From: Streptomyces cacaoi
Lineage (GTDB): Bacteria; Actinomycetota; Actinomycetes; Streptomycetales; Streptomycetaceae
NCBI RefSeq assembly: GCF_006539165.1
Contig: NZ_BJMM01000013.1
Span: forward strand, 62,001 to 126,000
DNA: 64,000 bases
Direction: 5' to 3'
Part shown: one piece after another, positions 46,380 through 53,687 of the stretch
Layout: every line of letters starts with the position of its first letter
Numbering within the stretch: the stretch's first letter is position 1
Translations under genes and position numbers: made by a program
The notes under the pieces: model-generated
Seen by the model: only the letters and a program-made list of their open reading frames with translations
Told to the model about the DNA's origin: nothing
Database searches by the model: none

Positions 46380-46415
46380 GCGACATATCGCTTCTCCTGA
46401 CAGACGATATGTCGC
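46380..46415 (-). promoter_or_regulatory. Perfect 11-bp inverted repeat, candidate PadR operator
   Basis: GCGACATATCG-N14-CGATATGTCGC, a perfect dyad about 160 bases upstream of the DUF4097-padR start. The ATAT cores are unusual in such GC-rich DNA. PadR proteins bind dyads of this sort at their own promoters, so autoregulation is the simplest reading. Confidence 0.65.
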
Positions 46416-46420
46416 GTCTC

Positions 46421-46520
46421 ACCGGAGACGCAACCCCGGCGACCCACCGGAGACACAGGCCCGACGATCCACCGGAGACGCAGGCCCGGCGGCCCACCCG
46501 GGACGCAGGCCCAGCGGCCC
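46421..46520. repeat. Four 25-nt tandem repeats upstream of the DUF4097-padR operon
   Basis: Four adjacent units beginning ACCGGAGACGCAGGCCCGGC or close variants (the last starts ACCCGGGACGC), directly after the inverted repeat. No gene crosses them on either strand with conviction. The rest of 46223-46656 shows nothing else I can name. Confidence 0.8.
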
Positions 46521-46656
46521 GAGCCGGGGCCGGACCCCCGCACCGGCACGGAGCAACTCCCCCGCACCGGCGGCCACTTGCCTGCCGTCATCTACCCGTC
46601 GTCATCCACGCCGCCGCACACTCACCCGCACCCGCTACCGCTCCAGCCGCCGCCGC

Positions 46657-46842
46657 TCACTCGTCCTCGTCGTCCTCGTCGTCGAGGCGGGCCAGCCAGG
46701 TGGCGAGCCGCTCCACCGGAACCTCGAAGTCCGGGTTCAGGTCGACGAAGGTGCGCAGCTGCTCGGCGAGCCACGCCAGGCTGACCTCCTCCTCGCCCCG
46801 CCGCTTCTCCAGCTCCTCGATGCCACGGTCGGTGAAGTACAC
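46657..46842 (-). CDS. Small DUF6104-type protein
   Basis: A 61-residue acidic protein (TDRGIEELEKRRGEEEVSLAWLAEQLRTFVDLNPDFEVPVERLATWLARLDDEDDEDE) that I recognise as a conserved small Streptomyces protein. It is mostly helical with an acidic tail. The GTG start follows a good AGGAG ribosome binding site. No function is known. It is the most upstream gene of the minus-strand block and probably has its own promoter, since 434 bases separate it from the DUF4097 gene. Confidence 0.82.
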   Translation of the reverse strand: MYFTDRGIEELEKRRGEEEVSLAWLAEQLRTFVDLNPDFEVPVERLATWLARLDDEDDEDE

Positions 46843-46970
46843 GGTTCTGCTCCTGGAATGCGGGCTGCGCGGCCGGACCGCCGCCGTCGGATCACTGCCG
46901 CTCCAGGGTATGCGCGCCTCCCGACCGCCCCACCGGCTCCCCGCCTCTCCCCACCCCTCTCCGCCTCCCG

Positions 46971-47008
46971 GCGACCGCGACCGCGACCGCGACCGCGACC
47001 GCGACCGC
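46971..47008. repeat. Hexamer microsatellite (GCGACC)n
   Basis: Just over six perfect copies of GCGACC, between the divergent DUF6104 and AtzG-like genes and abutting the first operator-like dyad of the amidase promoter. Confidence 0.9.
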
Positions 47009-47033
47009 TTAAAGCTACGTGTTTGCATTAAGC
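47007..47033 (+). promoter_or_regulatory. Inverted repeat in the amidase-operon promoter region
   Basis: GCTTAAAGC and GCATTAAGC (8 of 9 complementary) flank a nine-base centre. AT-rich for this genome and 26 bases upstream of the second dyad, so it is probably part of the promoter/operator region. Confidence 0.5.
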
Positions 47034-47058
47034 GTCCACTGGCCCTACGGTAGCCACT

Positions 47059-47077
47059 AAAGCAAAGGAATTGCTTT
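47059..47077 (+). promoter_or_regulatory. Candidate TetR operator at the amidase promoter
   Basis: AAAGCAA-AGGAA-TTGCTTT, a perfect seven-base dyad. The core AAGCAAAG-N4-TGCTTT recurs just upstream of the tetR gene that ends this operon, which links the two sites to the same regulator. Confidence 0.75.
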
Positions 47078-47165
47078 TGCCCGGGCGGTGGGCAGCCCTG
47101 CCGATCCACCGGGCCGCCGCACCACCGGCCATCGGCCACCGGCCACCGGACCGAGGAGAGAAACC

Positions 47166-47369
47166 ATGTCCGTACTCGCCCCGCACGAAGCGGCCCGGTG
47201 GGCCGCCCGCTCCGGGATCGACCTGCCGCCCGAGCGCCTCGCGGAGGTCGCCGCCACCGCCGAGCACATCCACACCGTCGTCTCCGTCCTGCGGGAGCTC
47301 GACCTGGCCGACACCCCGCCGGCCGCCGGCTACGAGGTGCGGAAGGAGCAGACCGGTGCGACCCGCTGA
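47166..47369 (+). CDS. AtzG-like small protein, partner of the downstream amidase
   Basis: A 67-residue protein with the pattern of GatC/AtzG/DUF4089 small subunits: a helix (HEAARWAARSGIDLPPERLAEVAATAEHIHTVVSVLRELDL) and a short tail (PPAAGYEV) that in AtzG proteins wraps round the amidase partner. The start has a GAGGAGAG ribosome binding site. It overlaps the amidase start by 14 bases, so the two are translationally coupled and probably form a heterodimer or tetramer. GatC itself is longer and occurs with GatA/GatB; this stand-alone pairing points to the small-molecule amidase type. Confidence 0.72.
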   Translation: MSVLAPHEAARWAARSGIDLPPERLAEVAATAEHIHTVVSVLRELDLADTPPAAGYEVRKEQTGATR

Positions 47370-48762
47370 CCTGACCCTCACCGCCGCCGCCGCGCACATC
47401 CGCGACCGGCGGCTGTCCCCCGTCGAGCTGGTCGACTCCGTACTGGAGCGGATCGAGGAGACCGGACCGCGGCTGAACGCGTACGTCACGGTGACCGCCG
47501 AGCGCGCCCGCCGGGCCGCCCGCGAGGCCGAGCGCGCCGTGGCCGCCGGTACGCCGCACGGCCCGCTGCACGGCATCCCGGTGGGTCTGAAGGACCTGAT
47601 CGACGTCGCCGGGCTGCCGACCACGGCGAGCTCCCGGGTGCGCGACGGCCACGTCGCCGAGGAGGACAGCGCCGTCGCCGCGCGCCTGGCCGCGGCCGGT
47701 TCCGCGCTCGTCGGCAAGACCCACACCCACGAGTTCGCCTACGGCCTGATCACCCCGCAGACCCGCAACGCCGTGGATCCGGAACGCGTCGCCGGCGGCT
47801 CCAGCGGCGGTTCCGCCGTCGCCGTCGCCGCGGGCGCCGCGACCTTCGCGCTCGGCACCGACACCGGCGGCTCGGTGCGGGTGCCCGCCGCGCTGAACGG
47901 GGTCGTCGGCCTCAAGCCCACCTACGGCCTGATCCCCCGGGACGGTGTGACCTCGCTGTCCTGGTCGCTCGACCACATCGGCACGCTCACCCGGACCGTC
48001 GAGGACGCCGGGCCCGTGCTGGCCGCACTCGCCGACCCCGCCCCGGCCGCAGCCGCCACCCCGGCGGATCCGGCGGTCCCCGGCGCTGACCCCGACCTGA
48101 CCGGGCTGCGCGTGGGGATACCGCGCAACCACTTCTTCGACCGGGTGGAGCCGGGGATCGAGGCCGCCGTGCGCGCGGCCGTGGACGAGCTGGTGGCGCT
48201 CGGGGCCCGCCCCGTCGAGGTGGAGGTCCCGATGGCGCGCTGGATCCAGGCCGTGCAGTGGGGGCTGATGGTCCCGGAGGCGACCGCCTACCACGAGCAC
48301 ACGCTGCGGACGGCGCCCGAGCGCTACGAGCCGGACGTCCGTGTCCTGTTGGAGGCCGGCACGCTGCTGCCGGCGGGCGACCATCTGCGCGCCCAGCGCG
48401 CCCGCACCCTCATGCGGCACGGCTGGGAGCGGCTGTTCGCGGACGTCGACGTGATCGCCGCGCCCACGGTCCCGCTGACCGCGGTGCCCGTCGGCCAGGA
48501 GACCGTCACCTGGCCGGACGGGACCGTCGAGGCCGTCTCGGACGCCTATGTCCGTCTGGCGGCCCCCGCCAACATCACGGGGGTGCCCGCGCTCTCCGTC
48601 CCGGTCGGCCGGTCGGACGCGGGGCTGCCCGTCGGGATGCAACTGCTCGGCCGTCCGTTCGCCGAGCCGCTGCTCCTGCGGGTCGGGCGCGCCTACGAGC
48701 AGGCCGTGACGGCTCCCGGGCGGGAGACCCGGCCGACGGCAGAAGCAAAGACTGTGCTTTAA
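47356..48762 (+). CDS. Amidase-signature family hydrolase (AtzE-like)
   Basis: A 468-residue amidase-signature enzyme. The Ser-cisSer-Lys triad is visible: Lys in IPVGLKDLIDVAG, cis-Ser in GGSSGGSAVAVAAG, and the nucleophilic Ser in FALGTDTGGSVRVPAA. It hydrolyses amide bonds of small substrates; the small upstream partner suggests an AtzE/biuret-hydrolase-like or 1-carboxybiuret-type role, but the substrate cannot be read from sequence. The GTG start has an AAGGAG ribosome binding site and lies inside the 3' end of the AtzG-like gene. The stop codon lies within the second copy of the shared operator motif. The TetR gene follows in 9 bases and presumably controls the operon. Confidence 0.92.
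   Translation: MRPADLTLTAAAAHIRDRRLSPVELVDSVLERIEETGPRLNAYVTVTAERARRAAREAERAVAAGTPHGPLHGIPVGLKDLIDVAGLPTTASSRVRDGHVAEEDSAVAARLAAAGSALVGKTHTHEFAYGLITPQTRNAVDPERVAGGSSGGSAVAVAAGAATFALGTDTGGSVRVPAALNGVVGLKPTYGLIPRDGVTSLSWSLDHIGTLTRTVEDAGPVLAALADPAPAAAATPADPAVPGADPDLTGLRVGIPRNHFFDRVEPGIEAAVRAAVDELVALGARPVEVEVPMARWIQAVQWGLMVPEATAYHEHTLRTAPERYEPDVRVLLEAGTLLPAGDHLRAQRARTLMRHGWERLFADVDVIAAPTVPLTAVPVGQETVTWPDGTVEAVSDAYVRLAAPANITGVPALSVPVGRSDAGLPVGMQLLGRPFAEPLLLRVGRAYEQAVTAPGRETRPTAEAKTVL
48743..48760 (+). promoter_or_regulatory. Second copy of the amidase-operon operator, overlapping the amidase stop codon
   Basis: AAGCAAAG-ACTG-TGCTTT, the same half-sites and spacing as in the promoter at 47060-47077. 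It sits 11 bases upstream of the tetR start codon. Binding here could block a tetR promoter or elongation. Confidence 0.7.
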
Positions 48763-48771
48763 GGTGGCGGC

Positions 48772-49347
48772 ATGAGTCGCAGGCCGATGGTGCGCCCCGG
48801 CGGGCGCAGCGCCCGGGTCCAGGAGTCGGTGCACACCGCCGTCCGCGAACTGCTCGCGGAGCAGGGGCGCGAGGGGCTCACGGTGCCCCAGGTGGCCCAC
48901 CGCGCCGGGGTCACCCCGTCGACGATCTACCGGCGCTGGGGAGACCTGGAGCAGCTGCTGTCCGACGTGGCCGTCGAACGCCTGCGCCCCGAGACCCCGC
49001 CGGAGGACCGGGGCTCCCTCGCCGCCGATCTGGAGTCCTGGGCCGAGCAGTTCCTGGACGAGATGTCCTCCACGGCCGGCCGCGCCTACATCAGGGACGC
49101 ACTGCTCGGCGACCCGGACGGCAGCAACGCGGGCCAGTGCTCGGCCTACGCGGCGGAGCAGCTCGACGTCGTGCTGGCCCGTGCGAGCGTCCGGGGCGAA
49201 CCCACCCCGGGCGTCGAACGGGCCGTCGACGAGATCGTCGCGCCGCTGATGTACCGGATCCTCTTCCGCCCGGACGGCCTCGACGCGGCCTACGCCCGCC
49301 GGCTGGCGCACCGCGCACTCGCCGCCGCCGAGGAGCCCCCGGCGTAA
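48772..49347 (+). CDS. TetR-family regulator of the amidase operon
   Basis: A 191-residue regulator with the TetR HTH: ESVHTAVRELLAEQGREGLTVPQVAHRAGVTPSTIYRRWGDLEQLL. The C-terminal ligand domain (for example FLDEMSSTAGRAYIRDALLGDPDG) is typical of the TetR_C_11 type. The ATG starts 9 bases after the amidase stop, with AAGGTGG as ribosome binding site. Two copies of one operator motif, at the operon promoter and directly before this gene, fit a local autoregulated repressor. Confidence 0.93.
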   Translation: MSRRPMVRPGGRSARVQESVHTAVRELLAEQGREGLTVPQVAHRAGVTPSTIYRRWGDLEQLLSDVAVERLRPETPPEDRGSLAADLESWAEQFLDEMSSTAGRAYIRDALLGDPDGSNAGQCSAYAAEQLDVVLARASVRGEPTPGVERAVDEIVAPLMYRILFRPDGLDAAYARRLAHRALAAAEEPPA

Positions 49348-49375
49348 GGCCGCCGCGCGGGACGGCACGGCGGCC
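49348..49375. terminator. Hairpin between convergent tetR and membrane-protein genes
   Basis: GGCCGCCG and CGGCGGCC, an 8-bp perfect stem with a 12-base loop, lies immediately after the tetR stop and just beyond the 3' end of the convergent gene. Confidence 0.55.
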
Positions 49376-49380
49376 GACGA

Positions 49381-49812
49381 TCAGCGCCTTTCGTCGGGCC
49401 GGGGCCTCTCGTCCGCCGAGGACCTTTCGCGCGTCCGGGGCCGTTCGCCGGTCCAGGACCCTCCGTTCGTCCAGGACCCTCCGTTCGTCCGGGGCCCTTC
49501 GTTCGTCCAGGGCCCTTCGTTCGTCCGGGGCCGTTCATACGTTCCGGCCGGGCGGTCCGGGCGTTCCCGGCCTCCGCCGCGGCTGTCGCGACGGTGTGCC
49601 AGGGAGTCACCGGCCGCACCGAGCGCGACGCCGAGAACCGCCAGCAGCACACAGGCGTACACCTCGTAGCCGTCCAGGAACGGGAGCCGGTGGACCACCG
49701 TCCACAGCGCGAACCGGCTGGTGAGCCGGTGCGCCAGCCCGCCCAGCCCCTGCGCGACGAGCAGCAGCGCCGTCAGACGGAGGGCACCGGTGACGGCCGT
49801 GGGGTTCCTCAT
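49381..49812 (-). CDS. Small membrane protein with repetitive hydrophilic tail
   Basis: A 143-residue protein, function not recognised. Two hydrophobic segments (GALRLTALLLVAQGLGGLAHRL and YEVYACVLLAVLGVALGAAGDSLAH) suggest two membrane passes. The C-terminal 60 residues are a hydrophilic tail with a six-residue repeat (TNEGPW/TNGGSW). ATG 49812 is chosen as the last start before the hydrophobic part; an in-frame ATG further upstream (MPRPGRAP) is possible, and no ribosome binding site decides. It is divergent from the orphan histidine kinase, whose start is 166 bases away. Confidence 0.65.
   Translation of the reverse strand: MRNPTAVTGALRLTALLLVAQGLGGLAHRLTSRFALWTVVHRLPFLDGYEVYACVLLAVLGVALGAAGDSLAHRRDSRGGGRERPDRPAGTYERPRTNEGPWTNEGPRTNGGSWTNGGSWTGERPRTRERSSADERPRPDERR
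49451..49540 (-). repeat. Five 18-nt tandem repeats encoding the tail of the membrane protein
   Basis: Units like GTCCAGGACCCTCCGTTC, five copies in frame; the first two are identical and the rest diverge. They encode the Thr-Asn-Glu/Gly-Gly-Pro/Ser-Trp repeat on the minus strand. Confidence 0.85.
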
Positions 49813-49978
49813 GCCGTCAGCTTCGGGCGCGCGCCCCGGCCGGGGCATCGGGCGCGGGGCGCGGGAGCCGCGACCGAAGTCGCCGCTCCCGCCACCGGTT
49901 GTCCTACGGAAGTCGCCGTTCGCCGGGGAGGACGCCCGGACCGGCCCGTCCGCCGGTCCCGCGCCGTACATTCGCGGC

Positions 49979-51436
49979 ATGGACCGCACGCGCAGACACC
50001 GGCGCAGGCACCCGCAGGCCGCGACGGACACGCCCCCCGAAGCGGACCGGCCCACGGGCCCCGCCGGAACGGCCGGAACCGCAGGGACCTCCGGACCCGC
50101 CGGGGAAACCGGAACCGCCGGAGCCGCAGGGACATCCGGCCCCGCCGGAGAGACCGGAACTGCCGACTCCGCCGGTGGGACGGAAGCCACCGGGGCCGCC
50201 CGGGCCACCCTCCGGGCCGCCGGGAACAGGCTGCGCCGGTGGTCCGAAGGTGCCCGGCTGCGGCGGGTGTTCGGGCTGTCCGAGGACCCGGCGGCCCGCC
50301 GGGAACCGCCCGGGCCCCGCACCCCGCGGGAGTGGGCGGCCGACCTCGCCGCGTTCGCGTTCGCCGCCCTGTTCGCGCTGCTCACCGCGGACGAGGTGGT
50401 GATCGACCCCGGCACCTCCGGCACCGCGCTGTTCTGGGACCAGACGGCGGGCGGGCTGGCGTGTGCGACGGTCTTCCTGCGCCGCCGGTGGCCGGTGCCG
50501 CTGGCGCTCGCGCTGCTGGTGGCGGGCAAGTTCTCGCACTTCGTGACGGGCGCCTGTCTGGTGGCGCTGTTCACCGTGGCGGCGCACCGGCCGCCCCGGG
50601 TCACGGCGTGGGTGTCGGCCGCCGCCCTGGCGCCGGTGCCGTTCTTCCTCGCGGCGGGCCCCGCTGCCGACGATCCGCGCACGGCCTCCTCGCTCACCTA
50701 TTTCGCGCTCGTCGTGGGCGCGCTGGGCTGGGGGTCGTACGTCCGCTCGCGCCGGCAACTGATCGTCTCGCTGCGGGAGAAGGCCGGGCGGGCGGCGGCC
50801 GACGCCCGGCGCGAGGCCCGGGAGGACATCGCCCGCGAGATGCACGACGTGCTGGCGCACCGGCTGTCGCTGCTGAGCGTCCACGCGGGCGCCCTGGAGT
50901 TCAACCCGGGCGGCGATCCGGCGGCGGTGGAGCGGGCGGCCGGGGTGATCCGGCAGAGCGCGCACCAGGCGCTCCAGGACCTGCGGGAGATCATCGGTGT
51001 GCTGCGGGCCCCGGAGACGCAGGCACATCCGCAGCCCGTGCTCGCGGACGTCGACCGGCTGCTGGCGGAGGTGCGCGAGGCGGGAACGCCGCTGGAGGCC
51101 GAGGTCGAGCTGGCCGGCGGGGCCGGGGCGGTCCCGGCGGTCGCGGGCCGTACCGCCTACCGGATCGTCCAGGAGGGGCTGACCAACGCCCGCAAGCACG
51201 GCGCGGGGCCGGACGCCCCCGTCTCGGTGCGGGTGCGCGGGGCACCGGGCGACGGGCTGACGGTCCAGGTCCGCAACCCGCTGCGGCGGGAGCCGGGGCC
51301 CGGGATCCCCGGCGCGGGGCAGGGCCTGATCGGGCTCGCCGAGCGCACGGAGCTGGCCGGCGGCCGGCTCGAACACGGCCCGGAGGAGGGGCGGTTCCGG
51401 CTGTACGCCTGGCTGCCGTGGCCCGGCCCGGAGTGA
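49979..51436 (+). CDS. NarL/DesK-type sensor histidine kinase without adjacent regulator
   Basis: A 485-residue membrane kinase. The N-terminus is an Ala/Gly/Thr/Pro tandem repeat (PAGTAGTSGPAGETGTA units) not seen in typical family members. About four or five hydrophobic segments follow (DLAAFAFAALFALLTADEV to SSLTYFALVVGALGWGSYV). The HisKA_3 dimerisation box is REDIAREMHDVLAHRLSLLSVHAGALEF, with its His, and the ATPase part has N-box VQEGLTNARKHG and GQGLIGLAERTELAGGRL. The usual DxGxG ATP-lid acid is not evident (VQVRNPLRREPG), as also seen in other Streptomyces members. The ATG 49979 is the start before the basic RTRRHRRRH segment. No response-regulator gene is next to it; the neighbour is a convergent GNAT. 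Confidence 0.85.
   Translation: MDRTRRHRRRHPQAATDTPPEADRPTGPAGTAGTAGTSGPAGETGTAGAAGTSGPAGETGTADSAGGTEATGAARATLRAAGNRLRRWSEGARLRRVFGLSEDPAARREPPGPRTPREWAADLAAFAFAALFALLTADEVVIDPGTSGTALFWDQTAGGLACATVFLRRRWPVPLALALLVAGKFSHFVTGACLVALFTVAAHRPPRVTAWVSAAALAPVPFFLAAGPAADDPRTASSLTYFALVVGALGWGSYVRSRRQLIVSLREKAGRAAADARREAREDIAREMHDVLAHRLSLLSVHAGALEFNPGGDPAAVERAAGVIRQSAHQALQDLREIIGVLRAPETQAHPQPVLADVDRLLAEVREAGTPLEAEVELAGGAGAVPAVAGRTAYRIVQEGLTNARKHGAGPDAPVSVRVRGAPGDGLTVQVRNPLRREPGPGIPGAGQGLIGLAERTELAGGRLEHGPEEGRFRLYAWLPWPGPE
50071..50170 (+). repeat. Collagen-like Gly-Thr/Ala-Pro repeat in the orphan kinase N-terminus
   Basis: In-frame repeats of about 48 nt encode two near-identical GTSGPAGETGTA units. 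They form a flexible cytoplasmic N-terminus. Confidence 0.75.
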
Positions 51437-51447
51437 TCCGCCCGGGT

Positions 51448-52026
51448 TCAGCGGGCCGCTGCGGCACCGGTTCCGGGACCACCGAGGCGGCGGCGCAGCA
51501 GCACGGTGTCCACCCAGCGCCCGTGCTTGTACCCGACGGCGTCGAGCCGTCCGGCCCGGGTGAAGCCGCACTTCTCGTGCAGGGCCAGCGAGGCGGCGGT
51601 GCCCGCGGGGTCGGCGGGGCCGCCGGGCTCGGGCGGCAGGTCGGAGACGACCGCGATCAGCTGCCGCAGTCCGGCCTGTTCGCTCCGTAGGACGAGTTCC
51701 TCCAGCAGGGCCCGCCCCAGTCCGCGTCCGGTGCGGTCCGGAGCGAGGTAGAGGGTGTCCTCGGCGGCGTACCGGTAGGCGGGCTTGGGCCGCCAGGGCG
51801 CGGCGTACCCGTACCCGGCGATCTCTCCGGCGCGCTCCGCGACGAGGAACGGCAGCCCGTCGCCGGTCAGCCGGGCCAGCCGCTGCTCCCAGTCCGCCAC
51901 GGTGAGCGGCTGTTCGTCGAAGGTGATGACGGTCCGCTCGACGTAGTGGGCGTAGATCTCCGCGACGGCCTTCAGATCGGCCGGGACGGCGGGACGCAGC
52001 AGGGCATCGGCCGGTTCTCGGTGCAT
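51448..52026 (-). CDS. GNAT N-acetyltransferase of the phosphinothricin acetyltransferase type
   Basis: A 192-residue GNAT. Motifs: LRPAVPADLKAVAEIYAHYVERTVITFDEQP (strand 1 and helix 1), VAERAGEIAGYGYAAPWRPKPAYRYAAEDTLYLAPDRTGRGLGRALLEELV (motif A with acetyl-CoA binding R/G-x-G-x-G/A), and LHEKCGFTRAGRLDAVGYKHGRWVDTVLLRR, whose FxxxGxxxxVGYKxGRWxD end is typical of PAT/Bar and YncA-like enzymes. It would acetylate a primary amine such as a glutamate analogue; the true substrate is unknown. It converges on the orphan kinase with only 11 bases between. Confidence 0.88.
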   Translation of the reverse strand: MHREPADALLRPAVPADLKAVAEIYAHYVERTVITFDEQPLTVADWEQRLARLTGDGLPFLVAERAGEIAGYGYAAPWRPKPAYRYAAEDTLYLAPDRTGRGLGRALLEELVLRSEQAGLRQLIAVVSDLPPEPGGPADPAGTAASLALHEKCGFTRAGRLDAVGYKHGRWVDTVLLRRRLGGPGTGAAAAR

Positions 52027-52216
52027 ACGCGCAGGCTACGGGCCGTGTGTTACTCCCGGGTTTCCCGCGTCCGGGCCGCCCGGGCCTCCCCGCCCGGCCG
52101 ACACCGCCGTGATGGGCCGCCCACCGCCTTCGTCCCCGGCCCCACCCGCACCGTCGACGCGGCACGACGATGACGACCTGGACCCGCGCCTGACCGGTGG
52201 CCGGGGGGCGAGGGCG

Positions 52217-53560
52217 TCACCGGCCCCCGTCCCCCGCACCCCGTCGGGCCACCACCACCGCAGCGGCGGCACACAGCACCGCCGCGACCACGGCGAACCC
52301 CTGCACGGCGGGCAGCAGCCCGGCCGCGGTCGCCAGGAGCCCCACCCCGATCACCGGCACCCCGACGCCGAGGTAGACGACCACGTAGAACGCGGAGAGC
52401 ACCTCGGCACGGGACGCGCCGTCGACCGCCCGGCCGACCGCCGTCATCGCCCCCAGGAACACCAGCCCTTGGCCCGCGCCCGCGCCGACGACGGCGGCGA
52501 GCAGCACAGCGGGCGAGGACGTCCGGCCGGCGAGCGCGAGCAGGACGAGCCCGGCGGCCAGGAGCGGCAGCCCGGCGCGCCACAGCCGCGGCGCGGCCCG
52601 CCCGTACCCGGCGAGCTGCGCGAGCGCGGAGCAGGCCGGGAGCAGCGCGACGGCACCTCCGGCCAGCAGCAGGTTGCCGCTGCCCGTCAGGGTGGTGACG
52701 TACGAGGGCATCAGCGCGAGGAAGAGCCCGGTGACGGCGAAGGCCAGAAAGGCCGTCGCCCCGCTCGCCGCGAACACCGGCCGCACGGCGGGCGCCAGAA
52801 GCGGACCGGACCGGCGGCGCGCACCGCGCGGACCGCGGCCCGCGGCGGGCAGCGCCGCCACGGCACACCCGGCGGGCACCAGCAGCACCAGCTCCAGTAC
52901 GAACGGCAGGACGTAGGGCGCCGGCGCGTACTCGGCCAGCAGCCCGCCGAGCACCGGACCCAGCCCCAGCCCGCCGACGGAGACGACGGTGGAGGTCAGC
53001 GCCGCCTTCCGCGTGTCGCCCGCGGGCTGGAGTTCGGTGAGCGCCGCCGTCAGCGGCCCCGAGGCCGCCCCGAGCGCGAGCCCCTGGAGCGCCCTGGCCG
53101 CGAACAGCCAGGACGGCCCCGAGGCCACCGCGAACCCCAGCGCTCCGAGCGCCGCCGCCCCCACCGCCGCCAGCAGCAGGGCCCTGCGCCCCAGGGCCGC
53201 GGTCAGCCGTCCGGCGCCCAGCAGCGCCGGCACCAGCGCGGCCACGTACACGGCGAAGACCAGCGTGACGGTCAGCGGCGAGAGGCCGAACCGGTCCGCG
53301 TAGCCCGGATACAGCGGGGTCGCCAGATTGGTGCCGGTCAGCAGCGTCAGCAGCGCGTAGGCGGCTCCCCGGTAGCGCAACCGGCCGCGCCGCTCCGGTA
53401 CTTGGCCGCCCGCCGACGGGTCCGGGGCGGGCCGGAACGCGGGCGGAGCCCGGTGCACCGACGAGGCGGCCGGGCGCCCCCGAGGCATGTCGCACGGCGT
53501 ACGGCGCGGCGCACGGCGGGGCGTGTCGCCCGTCAGGTCACGGGGCTTGTCGAGAGGCAT
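52217..53560 (-). CDS. MFS transporter, probable drug/metabolite exporter controlled by ArsR
   Basis: A 447-residue membrane transporter. After a basic Pro-rich N-terminus (about 60 residues) there are about twelve hydrophobic segments, beginning GAAYALLTLLTGTNLATPLYPGYADRFGLSP, with the MFS loop GRLTAALGRRALLLAAVGAAALGALGFA (motif A-like) and PAVLLAAVVGAGAGQGLVFLGAMTAVGRAV. The family moves small molecules by proton coupling. ATG 53560 has GGAGGG upstream; an alternative ATG lies 24 codons later. It is divergent from arsR, and two ArsR-type operators lie between them, so repression relieved by a ligand is likely. Confidence 0.9.
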   Translation of the reverse strand: MPLDKPRDLTGDTPRRAPRRTPCDMPRGRPAASSVHRAPPAFRPAPDPSAGGQVPERRGRLRYRGAAYALLTLLTGTNLATPLYPGYADRFGLSPLTVTLVFAVYVAALVPALLGAGRLTAALGRRALLLAAVGAAALGALGFAVASGPSWLFAARALQGLALGAASGPLTAALTELQPAGDTRKAALTSTVVSVGGLGLGPVLGGLLAEYAPAPYVLPFVLELVLLVPAGCAVAALPAAGRGPRGARRRSGPLLAPAVRPVFAASGATAFLAFAVTGLFLALMPSYVTTLTGSGNLLLAGGAVALLPACSALAQLAGYGRAAPRLWRAGLPLLAAGLVLLALAGRTSSPAVLLAAVVGAGAGQGLVFLGAMTAVGRAVDGASRAEVLSAFYVVVYLGVGVPVIGVGLLATAAGLLPAVQGFAVVAAVLCAAAAVVVARRGAGDGGR

Positions 53561-53621
53561 CCGGCCCTCCGGCGGGTCACGGCTCCGGCCGGACGGCTGC
53601 GTCCGGCACACGGAAACCTGG

Positions 53622-53642
53622 ATGTTCGGAGTGGCCGAACAT
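53622..53642. promoter_or_regulatory. Operator palindrome 1 between MFS gene and arsR
   Basis: ATGTTCGG-N5-CCGAACAT, a perfect 21-bp dyad. Together with the copy 26 bases away it lies in the divergent promoter region. Confidence 0.85.
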
Positions 53643-53647
53643 AGCAG

Positions 53648-53668
53648 ATGTTCGAAGGTGCCGAACAT
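53648..53668. promoter_or_regulatory. Operator palindrome 2 between MFS gene and arsR
   Basis: ATGTTCG-N7-CGAACAT, same half-sites as operator 1, centre-to-centre 26 bp, about 2.5 helical turns. It ends 20 bases before the arsR start codon, so ArsR should occlude its own promoter. Confidence 0.85.
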
Positions 53669-53687
53669 GCTGCGCTACCCTGGAGCC

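Noticed and set aside
46421..46520. CRISPR array
   Set aside because: The four 25-nt units are directly adjacent with no spacers, and no cas gene is present.
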